A program made the position numbers and the translations under genes. Shown piece after piece: positions 21,440-32,596 of a stretch of 64,000 nucleotides of DNA (positions are counted from its first letter, which is position 1; every line of letters starts with the position of its first letter). A model generated the notes under the pieces. It saw only the letters and a program-made list of their open reading frames with translations, was not told where the DNA came from and made no database searches. The stretch lies in contig NW_019174015.1 of NCBI RefSeq assembly GCF_001642475.1, forward strand, positions 1-64,000, written 5' to 3'. The stretch is from Fonsecaea monophora (lineage: Eukaryota; Ascomycota; Eurotiomycetes; Chaetothyriales; Herpotrichiellaceae).

Positions 21440-21473
21440 ATCACTCACTCACTCACTCATTCTCACTCATTCA
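21440..21473. repeat. ACTC tandem repeat
   Basis: About six to eight imperfect copies of ACTC/TCAC just after the DUF2985 stop codon. Confidence 0.75.
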
Positions 21474-21782
21474 CAAAGCACGGCACCCTTTTTTGGGGAA
21501 CTGGAGCGCGTTCTGGTTTACAGCGGGCTTTGAGGATTATCCGGCATGGCACGGCACCACTGGTGTGTTTGATGAAAGCGCTTTGGGAGTCAAGTCTTTA
21601 TGGGGAGCGAGGACACTGTCTATCTGTCCATCTCCGGGGCTGCACCGCATTAATTGAAGGAATGAAGGAAACGTGTTTTCGATAGCCATGTTCAATCACC
21701 TGCTTGATCTCTTCGCTACGAGATTGTCGTTTTGGGCGCATGCAATTAGGGGCTCTCCCTCTCTTTCTCTCTTTTTCTCTTT

Positions 21783-21802
21783 CCCCCCCCCCCCCCCCCC
21801 CT
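21783..21802. repeat. Poly-C homopolymer tract
   Basis: About 20 consecutive C residues flanked by T-rich sequence. The exact length is likely to vary or to be uncertain in the assembly. Confidence 0.85.
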
Positions 21803-22565
21803 TTTTCGCAGAAAAAAGTCCAGCGTGAGGAGATCTTGGGAAAAGGACCCTGACGTGTGTAATCTACCTCGTACATTAAAACTAATAATCTATCGTCGTC
21901 CTCTGCACCTATTTATCTTTCTTCTTGTGTGTGTTTCTGTCTCCGTCTCTGTGTCGACTTCGCTTTCCGCGGCCCGACTCGTCTGGCAACTTCTTCTCCT
22001 TTTCGGGTGGTACATAAACTTCCAGTTAGGGCACCATCGACCTCCTCGGTCTGCATGTGCAGGACATGTCTGGTCTGGCATTCTAGCGCGTACTATGCCA
22101 TGTTATGCTGACTGAGGCTGTGGAGAGAAAAAAAAGACAGGTGATATATCCTCGCTCCAGTCTCCTCTTTGTCGTTGTTGGTGGGTAAATTGAACGACCC
22201 CTGTATTCCCTGATCTGTTCTTTTCAGTTGGACGTGATTTGTTGTCAGGAACGGCCCAGTCGAGTCGCGGGATCACACAAAATCGCATATACATTCATGA
22301 GCCTCGTGCCGTGATCAAACTCCCGTATCTGGCAGGACACAATGATGATTGCGCGGCGCGGCGTATCTTCTAGCTGGTAGCACCTGGTGCAGATAGGTTC
22401 ACCTTCAAGCATGCCGTGTTTGTTCCCGCCACTAACTATCGAGAGGTTTTGGCGCTGCGCTGGAACCACGTGTCCGCTCGATGCTCGCTGGGGGCATCCA
22501 TTCAAGTTCGTCTCAGTGCCCGAGTAGCAACGACATTGGATTGGGTAATGGACGGCTTGCCGGCT

Positions 22566-23351
22566 TCATCCGTTCTGCCGCGGTTTGACCTCCCCTTCTT
22601 GCATGATGTAGTAGACGATGGTGCCGTCGCCGCCTCCGCCTTCGCGAGCGCGCATGCCACAGAGCACCCTTTTCGAGTCCTTGTGTTCGTACACTGCACC
22701 AGCCGCGCCGCTCTCGTTGGCAGTTTCACCAACCTTACTACGCCTCTCGGCTGGGTTCCCTCCGGTTGGGGACATGGGACGACGGACCCTGACAGTCTCC
22801 CTCTCGGGCAACTGGTCGAACACACCACACAGCCTCGCCAAGCTCCATTTCTCGCCCATTGCGAGTGGCAGCACAAACTCCCTTTGGACCTGGATATCCG
22901 ACTCCTTGATCTTGTGCTTGATCAAGTACGTCTGCAGGTCCGGATGGAGGTAGGTGTGCTGGGGTGGGAGGCCAGAGATTATGGGAACGGTGCCTCCAGG
23001 AGAACTCGCCAGTGGCTGTGGCTGCATGAATGGTTGTGATGATGGATTTCCGTTCCCGGTCGGCGTGGATGAGCCCGACCTCGACGGAGAAGTCGACCGG
23101 GATGAATTACTCGAATGCACAAAGTGGATCCCGTCCAAGTCAATGAGCCCTGCAGAGGCATGGGCGTCGCCAGGAGTGATACTGGGGCAGGCGAGGTGGA
23201 GCTTCAGATCTGTCCACTCGTGCTGGTACTGCAGATTGTGTAGGACGGTAATTGCCAGAGACTCGGCGGCGGATTTGGCAGCCGAGTGTTCGATGAGTGT
23301 TGACACGGCTGAGGCGGTGGGTGGTGTCGATGTCGTGGTTGAGGATGTCAT
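22566..23351 (-). CDS. SEN15: tRNA-splicing endonuclease subunit Sen15
   Basis: This is a structural subunit of the Sen2-Sen15-Sen34-Sen54 endonuclease that removes introns from pre-tRNAs. The single-exon protein has 261 residues. Family features are the helical segment LAITVLHNLQYQHEWTDLKL near the N terminus, the later strand PPQHTYLHPDLQTYLI, then QREFVLPLAMGEKWSLARLC, and the C-terminal strand pair ending GTIVYYIMQEGEV. A Ser/Gly-rich insert lies in the middle. The ATG at 23351 (MTSSTTTSTPP) is chosen; the TTG six bases upstream is not a start. It is convergent with the DUF2985 gene. Confidence 0.9.
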   Translation of the reverse strand: MTSSTTTSTPPTASAVSTLIEHSAAKSAAESLAITVLHNLQYQHEWTDLKLHLACPSITPGDAHASAGLIDLDGIHFVHSSNSSRSTSPSRSGSSTPTGNGNPSSQPFMQPQPLASSPGGTVPIISGLPPQHTYLHPDLQTYLIKHKIKESDIQVQREFVLPLAMGEKWSLARLCGVFDQLPERETVRVRRPMSPTGGNPAERRSKVGETANESGAAGAVYEHKDSKRVLCGMRAREGGGGDGTIVYYIMQEGEVKPRQNG

Positions 23352-24938
23352 GGTCAAGGTCTGAGCCGCTCAGTGTCTAGGAAGTTGATCGGGGCTGTTT
23401 CTCCTGGATATGTTGGTGCCATAGATTACGCCATGGATTACCATCACACAGTTATTAGTGCGTAAGTTGACTATGTTGAGTCGAGGTGGTAGTGGTGGTT
23501 GAAGTGACAGTGGTTGATGCAGGATGTTTCGAGGTTGGACGAAATCTGTGCACGGCTGACCTGCCTTTCCTTTTTCGTTGCTTCTTTTCTTCCCGCTTCT
23601 CACTTCCTCCTCCCAAATCGCCGTTCCTACACACAACGCTATATACCAGAGCAGCCTATTCAATCTTTCTCGTCCTTACTCTCCTCGTCGTGTGAACTCT
23701 CCCAAAAAATCATAGAAAATCCCAACACTGTTGCTGGTCATCCAGGAAACGCTGCAGCACCTCGGCCGTGCGTGGGCCCACCACGACCCGAGCGAGAAGC
23801 GTCTGCAGAAAGACCAGGGTTCGTCTGAGGCCCAACAGGATGGAAAAGAAGACGATGGATAGATACATGGATGCGCGGGTGGGCATGTCCATGATGAAAA
23901 AGTACACTCTGTTTGTTTGCTTCCTGGTTCAGGTAGTTCGTAGTTACGTGAGTCTTCTGGTCTCTTACATACAAAGTATAAAAGCTTGTACGGGCCAGTA
24001 CGAGGTGCGAGAAATTAGGTGTGTCTCTCCAAGCAATGGGATCAATTCTCTCTTGCGTGCCTACGAATCAAGCAAGGACCGTCACACGTTTCCTTTACCA
24101 GTACTTTCATGCGAGGGAATTCCCGTCACACCACCCCTCAACAACACCAAGTAGACGTTATCCAATATCCTCTCTCGCACTACTCATTGTACAAGCATTG
24201 GAAAACAGTGTCCCACAGTACCTTAATGTACTTGTGGATAGGTAGACGATGCATCCAACACTCTCAAATCCTGTTGTGTCATAGTCATATACCTCGTCTC
24301 CTCCTCTGCATCTCAGCCTCGCGGTTTCAGTCCTGCCATGAGCCCACTCCACCATACCACACATCATCAACCCACTCGCTGGTACGGAGACGTAAGTGTA
24401 TACGATGCAATACTTACGGCAATCCCTTGATCCTCCCGCTTATAGACCAAGGACAGACAAGGACCTCAAGGACGCGGACAGGACCATGTCACACGTCCGT
24501 CGAGTCTACATAAGGGACCTAGGTAGGTAGGGACATACTACGTCAGGCTCTGTAGGCGTAGTAGTCGTAGTTGTATCATGGGCAATGCTCAAGAGACGAT
24601 CAATGCGAAATATCCCCTCGGGTATTGGATTGCTGGTTCATCACTCAATGCATGTAATTAGAAATTAATCTCATCGCAGCTGTTCCCTCGCTCTCCACAG
24701 ATTCTCCCGTCTTTCTTCTCTGCAGTGACCTCCATCTCCCTCTGGGAACGTGTTTGACGCCGTCGAGCCTTTTGTACATCTTCATTAGATGGATATACAC
24801 TGTGCAGGGTATCTGAAAATCAATCATCGCTGGCTTGGACAACGCGGTCCCGTATAAAACCCAAACAAAACGAAAACCTCTCGAACCTCCTCACAGCATT
24901 CATTGCTCAACATCTTTCAGGCAAGGCAGGCTGGCAGG
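23352..24938. other. Long intergenic region
   Basis: About 1.6 kb between SEN15 and the UBTD-like gene, both on the minus strand. No recognisable protein, RNA gene or mobile element. The longest open frame on the plus strand (24019-24513) has low-complexity, Cys/His/Ser-rich composition without family features and I do not call it. Confidence 0.5.
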
Positions 24939-26058
24939 TCAACTGTATACCCCCACCACAAGAGCATTGACCACATGGCCTTCCTTCCAGCCTTGTTCTT
25001 CCAAGCTCAGCTTTTCGTCCAAAATCTTGCCCAGATATGCGATGCGTATCTTGGCTTTGCTGGGAACCTATGTGACATGTCAGTCATAGTAATGGCGGAC
25101 AACTGGCTGAAGTTCTCACGTCTGTTTCGTCCCGGATCCTCTGAACCAGTGCGCTCACCCTCTGGCTCTTACCCAACAGAACAACCACATCAGGGTCTCC
25201 ACGATCGCTAAGCCGACATCTAACTTTAACAGCGTCCTTTGGCACGGGTGCTTTGCCCTTTGCTTCCTTGACCTTTTCTTCATTGGATCCGTCCTTGCTG
25301 CCGTCTAGATTGCCGCCATCCTCTGCGGCTTCTAGCTTGGCTGCAATAGGGTCGATATCGTTAGTCCCGTTGACGGTCTGGGAGTCCATGTCTGTGTGGT
25401 CCTCGATCACGTCGATGGGGTCTGAAATGACGGCTTGGGGTATCTTGTACAGGTTTCCGTGCTCATCATATGCCCCCTCCTCGAGTTTCCCCGTGGGGAG
25501 TGTCACCGAGAGGGCATCGAGGATCCCCTGGGCGTCGGCCAGATCACCTTCGTGCAGACATTCAATCACCTGCTTCAAGCCGTGCCAGATTTCGGGGATC
25601 CCTGTGACTCTGGTCTCGAAGAACTCATACCTCTCTCGCTGCAACTGGGTGTATGTCCATGTCCTGTCTTTGCTCTTCCACGGCTTAGGTGGCTGCAGAG
25701 GCAAGTTATAATGATCTGCTAGAGACAAGCGTCGGTGCTGCCGCGATCTGGCGTTGTGGTTGACGGAGTCTCGGGGCGTGGACAGTGCCGATCTCGAGGT
25801 CTCACTCTGATGGATCGACAGACCTGAAGGAGCCCCGAAGTTGCGTGAGTCGGGGTCGTGGGATGCACCATTGATTGCCGTCTGCGATGTTATGACCTGA
25901 GAGGAGTGTTGAGTCTGAGGAGGTGCATGTGGGTGTCCATGGTCTGGATCACGCGAGTCTGTTGGTCTCGATGCACAGCAACCCTAGAAAGCGAGCATCA
26001 GTCATTGAGCGAATTCACAAAAGTTAGTTGTGCGGGTGTGGAGAGACGGCTTTACCAT
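24939..26058 (-). CDS. UBTD1/2 (DC-UbP)-like ubiquitin-domain protein, MGCC N terminus
   Basis: I read three coding exons: 26058-26056 (the ATG alone), 25983-25120 and 25067-24939, giving 331 residues. The first intron begins directly after the ATG (GTAAAG donor, TTTCTAG acceptor) and yields MGCCASRP, a start suited to N-myristoylation (Gly2, Ser6) and palmitoylation (Cys3, Cys4). The DC-UbP N-terminal domain contains LSLADHYNLPLQPPKPW and WTYTQLQRERYEFFETRV. A Glu/Asp-rich linker and a C-terminal ubiquitin-like fold follow, the latter split by a 52-nt intron that joins RDETD to VPSKAKIRIAYLGKILDEK. In animals the family binds ubiquitin-conjugating and deubiquitinating enzymes; membrane attachment here is inferred from the start motif. 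Confidence 0.9.
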
Positions 26059-27346
26059 AGTGCAGGTCAATTCATATCTGACCCCGACCCGGTCGTCATC
26101 AAAGGATCTGAACTGTCGGGCTGGCGATGGTAAATGTCATCGACACCCCGGATTTTCCCACGTGAAGCGTAGTGCGAATGCGACAGAGATAAGAGTCAGG
26201 ACAAGCCAAACCTGCAACACGCAAATGAGAAGTGGCGAAGCCGCGAACGAGCGCACGGCCAGCAGCGACTGGGGATTGAGATTCTACTAGAGCGCAGATA
26301 CCGTGGACGCAGATGAAGAGAGGGGTGGAATAATAGTCATTTGTACTGAAACCGTGGTGGCTAGATGCATGACCTGAACGGTTTGCTGTCTACAAAGAAA
26401 CCGCACTTGGGTGCGTTTGCAGCAAATAAGACGCTGGCCACACAAGGCATCGAATGAGTCCTTTGAGGGGATAAGCGGCGCAGGTGGGTGGGTGCGATGG
26501 CCTTGCAGTTGGGTAATGGTTAAAGGCACTCGAGCCTTGGAGTGAGAGGGGCAGCGCGGAGAAAGCACGGAACCAGGCCCAGAACCACCTAGAGCCACCC
26601 CAAGAGAACTCAAAGCACCTATATCGATTAGGCTAGTGAAGGCCCACAAGCAACTAGTAAACCTACTTGTAGGCATGTGCTGTGTACTACCTCCAGGTAT
26701 GTGTCTAGGTGCATCAAACCCCCAGTTATCCCCTTGGAGCCTTGGAGGCCCCTAAAAATAATCCCAGTTGGTCCCAGCACCCCCTCAGCTCATGCCTCTT
26801 CCATCTCTCCAAAATCCAACCAGGCCTAACGCCTCGGTGTTCCTCCTTGCGTACTACGTGTCCCTACACTCGACATCCGACATCATACATCATGCATCAT
26901 GCATCACATTGGGCCACAAGGTTAATTGTCATCGGGCCTGAATCTTTATTGCCATTAGCTGACAAGCCATGTGCTCTCTTCTGATTTTTAGCAGCTTTGC
27001 AAAGTTCCGCCAAATCAAGCTTCCTGACCCTGGACGATGACGAATCAGTTTCACAGTCTCGTGTGATTTCCGAAAGAAACAGAACAATTCCAAAATGACA
27101 ACCGTATTAAATTTCTGCGTCTCGATTCTCCCCAACAATGAAAAAGGCGCCGCGTTACAAAAGGCCCCGGCTAAGTCTCAAGTTCGTGATCTGGCCGTTA
27201 TCAAAAATCTATCCTGCCAGCAAAATAAAAAGGAAAAAAAAACGAGACACCCCCAGCAAGATGATCATCTACAGATGTAAAGTATACACAAGAACGCAGG
27301 TCGGATTCTCCCCCATCGAGCCATGAAACATGTTCCGATTCGTCTT
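26059..27346. other. Intergenic region
   Basis: About 1.3 kb with no recognised gene. It should include the promoter of the UBTD-like gene and the 3' UTR of GID4. The part near 27220-27240 is A-rich. Confidence 0.55.
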
Positions 27347-28657
27347 TCAACGGAACTCCACCGCTGGACAGACGCCCATCCTCCAGACGCCGGGTTCTCC
27401 TTCGTGCTTCAATTCGAGTTGTTGATATCTGTTCCTGGAAGATTAGCTTTCGTGTATCTCAGCGCACAATGGGGACTGTTGAAAAACTCACTTCTCACTC
27501 TTGGAGTGGAAATAAATGCCACTCACTCTCCCCTCAATCTGATTAAAACAGATGTAGTAGAACCCTTCGAAACTGGCTCCCTGGATGGATTTCAACTTGT
27601 AGTCGGGGACCAGAAAGTGCTCCTTCCATCTCATGAAGATGTAGTCTTGTTGCCACCAGTTCTCGTGGTTCATGGGATAGACAAAGTTGATGTTGCGCTT
27701 CGCGTGCAAACTGAGTGGTCTCCATGCAGGAAACCGAGCCCAGTGCGTCAGGTCCGTCTTGTCGCTCGCGCCCCATGCGGGATCCCGGGTCCTGAAGCTA
27801 TACTTCTGGTTTGGGCCGCCAATGATCTCGCCGGTGAAGAAGGTGGTCAATGTGGGATGATCTGGTGTCAGGCCGCATATCTGAAGGTATCCCGACATGC
27901 TGCATTGTTCAATGTCCACGGTCAAAATGGTCACTTCCACATTGTAAATCTGTCGGTCTGACTGTTGCGTGCCTTTGAACTTGGAATACGGTTGGAATGT
28001 GGCCGATGGATATTGCGGTCGAAGTTGCCGATGAGAAAAATCCCATTCCTTCAAATCGTTGTTCGACCAGTCTAGTTCTTGATCAATGGCTGGCCTGCCG
28101 GGGGTTTCCCCAGCTCGAGGAAAGCCTCCAGTTCGATTGTTCGCGGACGAAATCAGCGGAGGCGATGATGTGCCCAGGCCACTCTTGCCGCATACTGGTC
28201 CTGTCTCATCCTCTGTGGCTCTCATTTCAGGCACCACTTGACGGGTATTGCCTTGCGATATGATGGGTGTGCCCGATGTCGCATCAAATCCGCCTGTTTC
28301 CCGACCGCCGTCGTCCTCAATGCGCTCGCTTAGGCTCATGTCATCATCAACACCATCTATCATAGATGTCGCGCTGGTACCGTCTGCGTGGATTTTCTCA
28401 TCGAAACTTGGCGGGGTGATATACAAAGTCTCTTCTTGCATCTGGGCCATACCGGCAGCGGTGTTGTCGCCGACGTGTCGCCGGTTGAAAACATGCCCGC
28501 TATTGAGTGTCTGCGGCGTGACTAGACGCCTCGAGGTCTCATTTCCGTCATTCTCTGGAGGTGGTGTCAATGGAGCAGGGCACGCGACATTGGGTTGAGT
28601 GATAGCTATTTCGGAGGTGTGAGGACCAAACGGTGTAGCAGGTGCATGGGTTGGCAT
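27347..28657 (-). CDS. GID4: GID complex substrate receptor Gid4 (Vid24)
   Basis: Gid4/Vid24 recognises Pro/N-degrons of gluconeogenic enzymes and brings them to the GID ubiquitin ligase. Two exons, 28657-27492 and 27428-27347, give 415 residues. The Vid24 domain starts at about residue 236 (IYNVEVTILTVDIEQ) and contains SGYLQICGLTPDHPTLTTFF, TRDPAWGASDKTDLTHW and the QGASFEGFYYICFNQIEG stretch. The 3' intron (27491-27429, GTGAGT donor, AACAG acceptor) is needed for the conserved end SEKYQQLELKH...VEFR; without it a stop follows SEK. The ATG at 28657 (MPTHAPATPFGP) is chosen because the family starts close to this Pro-rich segment. An in-frame extension upstream to 28777 exists but looks like leader sequence. 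Confidence 0.94.
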
Positions 28658-29316
28658 TGAAAGGTGAGGAACCGCAAGGTTATCATATGGAGAGAATATG
28701 ATGGAGATGTCGGGACGTAGGGAGGGAAGGGCGGATGGATGGGATTGCCAGGGAAATCGCAGGATGAGAGAATGCACAGAACCCTTCGTCAGAGCACGAG
28801 ATACATGGGGAGGAGAATGATGAGAGGTACGGAGAATAGTGGACGGGTGGATGGCAGCGGGAATCTAGTCGATTGGAGAGGCGAGGGCTCAAGGTCCTTC
28901 ATCAGCTAAGAAAACTCCCGCCCCGACTTTCGGAGGTTCTCGCCATTTGCGGGGTTCAAGTCGTGAAGCCGCGGGCCTGGCATCACCGATCCCATCACGG
29001 GTGCCAGGCTTGCCAGGCTATGTCATGGCTGCTCTTGTTTGCGGGCCGCCTCTGTTCTGGTTCGATGCATCTTGGCTGATCAGTGGAAATCACTGTTGGA
29101 CCTCGATGTTCTATGCGCATCCAACTTTTTCCGGCGGCCGTGAAATCGAAGCCGTCTTGGACAAGCCATTCTATGAGGCCCTCTTCCAGACCAAAACTTC
29201 TTCGCCTTTGGAACCCCAAGGGATTCTGCTTCGACCGAGATTGAATGCCAAATAGCTTCGGCAGCAAGACTCAGGATTTGTTGGGTATCGACGATCGTGG
29301 GTAGCAGGCACAGTGG
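28658..29316. other. Intergenic region between mago nashi and GID4
   Basis: No gene recognised. Both neighbours are on the minus strand, so this holds the mago 3' UTR and the GID4 promoter. Confidence 0.6.
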
Positions 29317-30050
29317 CTAAATGGGTTTGATCTGCGGTTGACTCCCATTAGCATAGCATTCCACGCCTGGATCGAGGAAGGCTTACCTTGAAATGTAGAG
29401 ATATCAGAGAGAACACTAGAGCTTTGAGATCCTGCACCAGATAGTAGAACACACGCAGCCCTTCTGGATCGGCTGAGTCTGTCACGTCCCCGAGCGAGCC
29501 TATCTTTGCGGTCTGCCCAGCGTCAGTCGAGTGGCAATTCATGTAGAGAGCCCGACAAACCTCAAATTGGATGTGTTCATTTCCCAGTCTGATCTCAAGC
29601 TCTTGTCTTCCATCCTTGTTCTTTTGTGGCCACCGCGAGTCATCTTCCTTCATGATCTCACTGTCTTTGATGATGCGCTTGATCTCTGAAACGAGGAGGG
29701 CGCTGACACACACTGGACGAATGTCAGTCGCTCGACGACGCGACACTGAAGACCCAATACGTACTCTCTTTGCGGATGAGGGAATCATTGCGGTAATTTG
29801 AATTGTTTGCATATCTCGCCGTTGCGCTTCGACCATCCCCGATCACTCTGAAGTCAAATTCTGTCCAGCAGTCAGTGATATTCGAGTGTGGGATACTTGA
29901 GGCCTTTGTACCTAGAAATTCATGGCCAAATCGACCGGAGTGGCCAGAGCTGCGCACGATCAGTATCACTCAGGAAAATGCAAGCAATGGCAGAAATCCG
30001 TACTAATACCGCACATAGAATGGCTCGTTCAGGTCTTTCAAATTCGCCAT
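29317..30050 (-). CDS. mago: Mago nashi, exon junction complex core
   Basis: Mago nashi pairs with Y14/RBM8 in the exon junction complex deposited on spliced mRNA. Six coding exons give 157 residues: 30050-30004, 29949-29912, 29860-29765, 29712-29561, 29512-29387 and 29331-29317. Every junction keeps the family sequence: MANLKDLNEPFYVRYY to SGHSGRFGHEFL, then EFDFRVIGDGRSATARYANN, RKEMCVSALLVSEIKRII, ETAKIGSLGDVTDSADPEG and LISLHFK to IKPI. The last coding exon is only 15 nt long and encodes IKPI plus stop. Length and sequence match the strongly conserved family, so the intron-rich structure is secure. Confidence 0.96.
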
Positions 30051-30390
30051 TCCGGAAACAATACTGTGCTGCTAACGCGGAGCTTTGAGGGGGCGACAAC
30101 AGGAGTGACTTGGGAACATTGACCTTTGTGTCAAAGATTGCCCACCCCTCAAGTCGAGGCTGCGCATTGCCAAAACTGGCGCCAAGCTCCTCGCACCTGA
30201 ACCTGGATTGGGACAAGGCTGGTGTTGCCCTGTGCTCCCACGTGATATGCCGCGGACTACTTTCTGTTCCCAAAGAGGCAATCCGAACAGGGCGAATGAT
30301 CAAAAATCCAAATGCTAGAGGGAGTAAATCACTGGGATTTCAGGGATCATCTATTCATACATCATTCCAATATGGCTCAGAGAAGTCGTC
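30051..30390. other. Intergenic region between mago nashi and the APH-like gene
   Basis: 340 bases with no gene seen. It probably carries the mago promoter and the 3' UTR of the APH-like gene. Confidence 0.6.
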
Positions 30391-31957
30391 TCAGTGTGCT
30401 CTGAATGCATTTTCGAGATCTTGGTCATACTTCTTCTTGGCCTCAACCCTTTCATCGATAAACTCTCCAACCTTTTGCGACCAATACAAGTGCGTGATGA
30501 GATAAAAGTGGCCATCTTTCAAATGACTTCCTGAATACATTGGCTGGATCCTCTTGTAGAAGAGCGAATTGAGACCGGTTATATTTTCCATGGCAAGGGT
30601 ATACCAAAAGGTCCCGTTGTGCCAGCCACGATTCATGACAGTCGAGTAGGGCGGGCTCCTAGCCGGATACAACTTGGCCTCCTCGTCTTCAAATATCTTC
30701 ATAAATTCCACGCGGCGGACATTGTAAGCCTCGGTATCAATCACGTCGACTGCTTGCCTCGTCAGCCAGGGCGGAGTTCGCAGAAACTCAAGGGGAAGCG
30801 AGGATGCCCATTCTAGGTCAATGAGACAGCGAATATTCCAGGAGTTGTCCACTATAATATTGCTTGCATGTAGATCAGTCAGGCAAAATACGAATGGGCC
30901 AGTATTGAGGTTGTGATCGAAGAACTGAGGAGCTAAGGACCGCATAATAACTAGAGCCGACATTTGACTTAAACAATCGTACTTGTCGTTCACTGCATTT
31001 GGTTGGTAGCGGAGGTTGATGTCGTGATTCGAAAGGAGACCGTTCACGTACGAGTCGACCGAAGAGTATGTATGATGTCTTACAGTATTCACAGGGATAC
31101 ACTCGTTCTCAAGTTCATGCACTTGCATTGTCAGAGGTCGATTTGTAAGTTGTAAAAAGCCACGGTCATCCACGGTAAACGATCCGATCTTGGGTAAGGG
31201 AATGCGAGAGAGCGTGAGTATAACCCGCGAGAGGCCGCGGAAAAGATTGGTCCGTAGCTTTTCATCGTTATACCGGTCATTTAAAGTGTTCGAGAGCATT
31301 TCCCCCTCTTCAATGTATTCCAGAAGTAGGTACGGCCCAAGCTCATTCGAGAGCCGACACTGATGAGGAGTGAGGGGAGAGGGGAGAGGATAGCGTAGAA
31401 TCGAAAGAAGCAGACGGCGAAAGCGCTCAAATATGCGGCGGATAGGATTGAGACATTCTACGGTCGTAAACTATCAACCTTAGTAATGAAAAACCATATA
31501 GAACAGCGCAGGCCACATACACATTGACCAGAGGACAGAGAGAAGCCATAGAGACGTGGAATTGGTATGGTAGGACATTCCTGTTGTAGCCAGGCATATG
31601 CTCCAGCTTCACAACGGACCTTCTCGTCACCGTTGCCTGGCCGAAACTCTTCCCCCACTCGATAAGGCAGTGGAAACCGCATCAACACGCGCGAAGAGCC
31701 ATCGACAAGAACTGGGATGCAAACATTGAAGCTGCCATTGAGCCACAGCGTCGGTTCGGCGACATGACAAAGAGTAGCTGTTCTCAACCCCAGGTGATGC
31801 GCAACGCGCTCCTCTATGAGGCGGCGGCGTTTGTACAGACGGTTATAAAATCTGAGTTGCTTCGAGAGATAACTCAACTTGTGCAGAATGTTGGTTTCCT
31901 TGTTTTTGGCTCCTCGTAAGTGATCTCTTCGCGGCCAATGCGTCGAGTTGAAAGCAT
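30391..31957 (-). CDS. APH/choline-kinase-like protein with apparent N-terminal frameshift
   Basis: This is a member of the fungal phosphotransferase-enzyme (APH) family; the substrate is unknown. Exon 31521 and leftwards joins exon 31470-30391 through an intron with donor GTATGT and acceptor GATAG, phase 0, linking FSLSSGQC to FTTVECLNPIRR. Kinase-like motifs are FCLTDLHASNIIVD (catalytic loop) and LIDLEWA (metal site). The natural start appears to be ATG at 31957, MLSTRRIGREEITYEEPK, typical of the family, but it is in a different frame from NKETNILHKLSYL, which follows immediately. The switch point is the run of five T (plus strand) at 31903-31907; one more base would keep the frame and no GT donor is available there. 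It is either a broken gene, a sequencing error, or a gene using another start. Downstream the protein is full length and intact. Confidence 0.8.
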
Positions 31958-32596
31958 ACTAGGTACTTTCAGTGGAAGTTGAGAAGTCTTGGAAGACGTA
32001 GGGCTGTTTGTTCGAAGTGCTCAGGAGAGTAAAGTACAAGTAAACAGTAGACTGGCGCTTACTCGTTTGGAATGTCATTAGCGCTGCCCTAGAGGGACTA
32101 GGTTTTAGAGCCTTGGCACTTACAAGGGTGCTGTCCAGTCGCCTCTCAAAAGCAGCGCTCCCACAATGCCCTTTAAGGACAGCGTCTCTTCTCCTCTCTC
32201 ATCCTATCTTACACAAATACCCGTTCAACGATACTAGAAACAAGATGGCTATACGAGAAAGACAATGACAAGTTACGGGAGCACGAAAACGATGAAGGCA
32301 ATACAAGGGACGAGGTCCTGAGGTGCAGCATCGTGAAGCTCAATATGTGCCGGAATTACTTACCGGGCGGGGAGTTACCACAGTCAATGTAACTCCATCT
32401 CCCAGAGGCCAGACGCGTGGACGCAGTTCTAGAAAGGGACGGTTCATGAGTATATGTTCCATACTCATATGCCTGTCCTATCGAACCCTGACCGCAAATT
32501 ATTGTTTGGATCGACCTCCCCATCGTGTCGCATATACCTACCTTACCACATTAGACGTTGTGCAAGTCTTACACAAGGCATCCTGCTCTTCTCGCC
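31958..32596. other. Divergent promoter region
   Basis: No gene recognised. It separates the APH-like gene (minus) from the decarboxylase-like gene (plus) and should contain both promoters. Confidence 0.55.

Larger units (their letters stand above)
21391..22565. other. Convergent intergenic region with simple repeats
   Basis: No gene recognised. It holds the 3' ends of the DUF2985 gene and of SEN15, a TCAC-type repeat at about 21440-21473 and a homopolymer of about 20 C residues starting near 21783. Confidence 0.6.

Noticed and set aside
22416..23039. 207-codon open frame antisense to SEN15
   Set aside because: The minus strand shows clear Sen15 similarity; the plus frame is a shadow.
24019..24513. 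164-codon open frame on the plus strand in the SEN15-UBTD gap
   Set aside because: Composition is Cys/His/Ser-rich and unlike a folded protein, with no family motif, no neighbouring exon and no codon pattern like the real genes.
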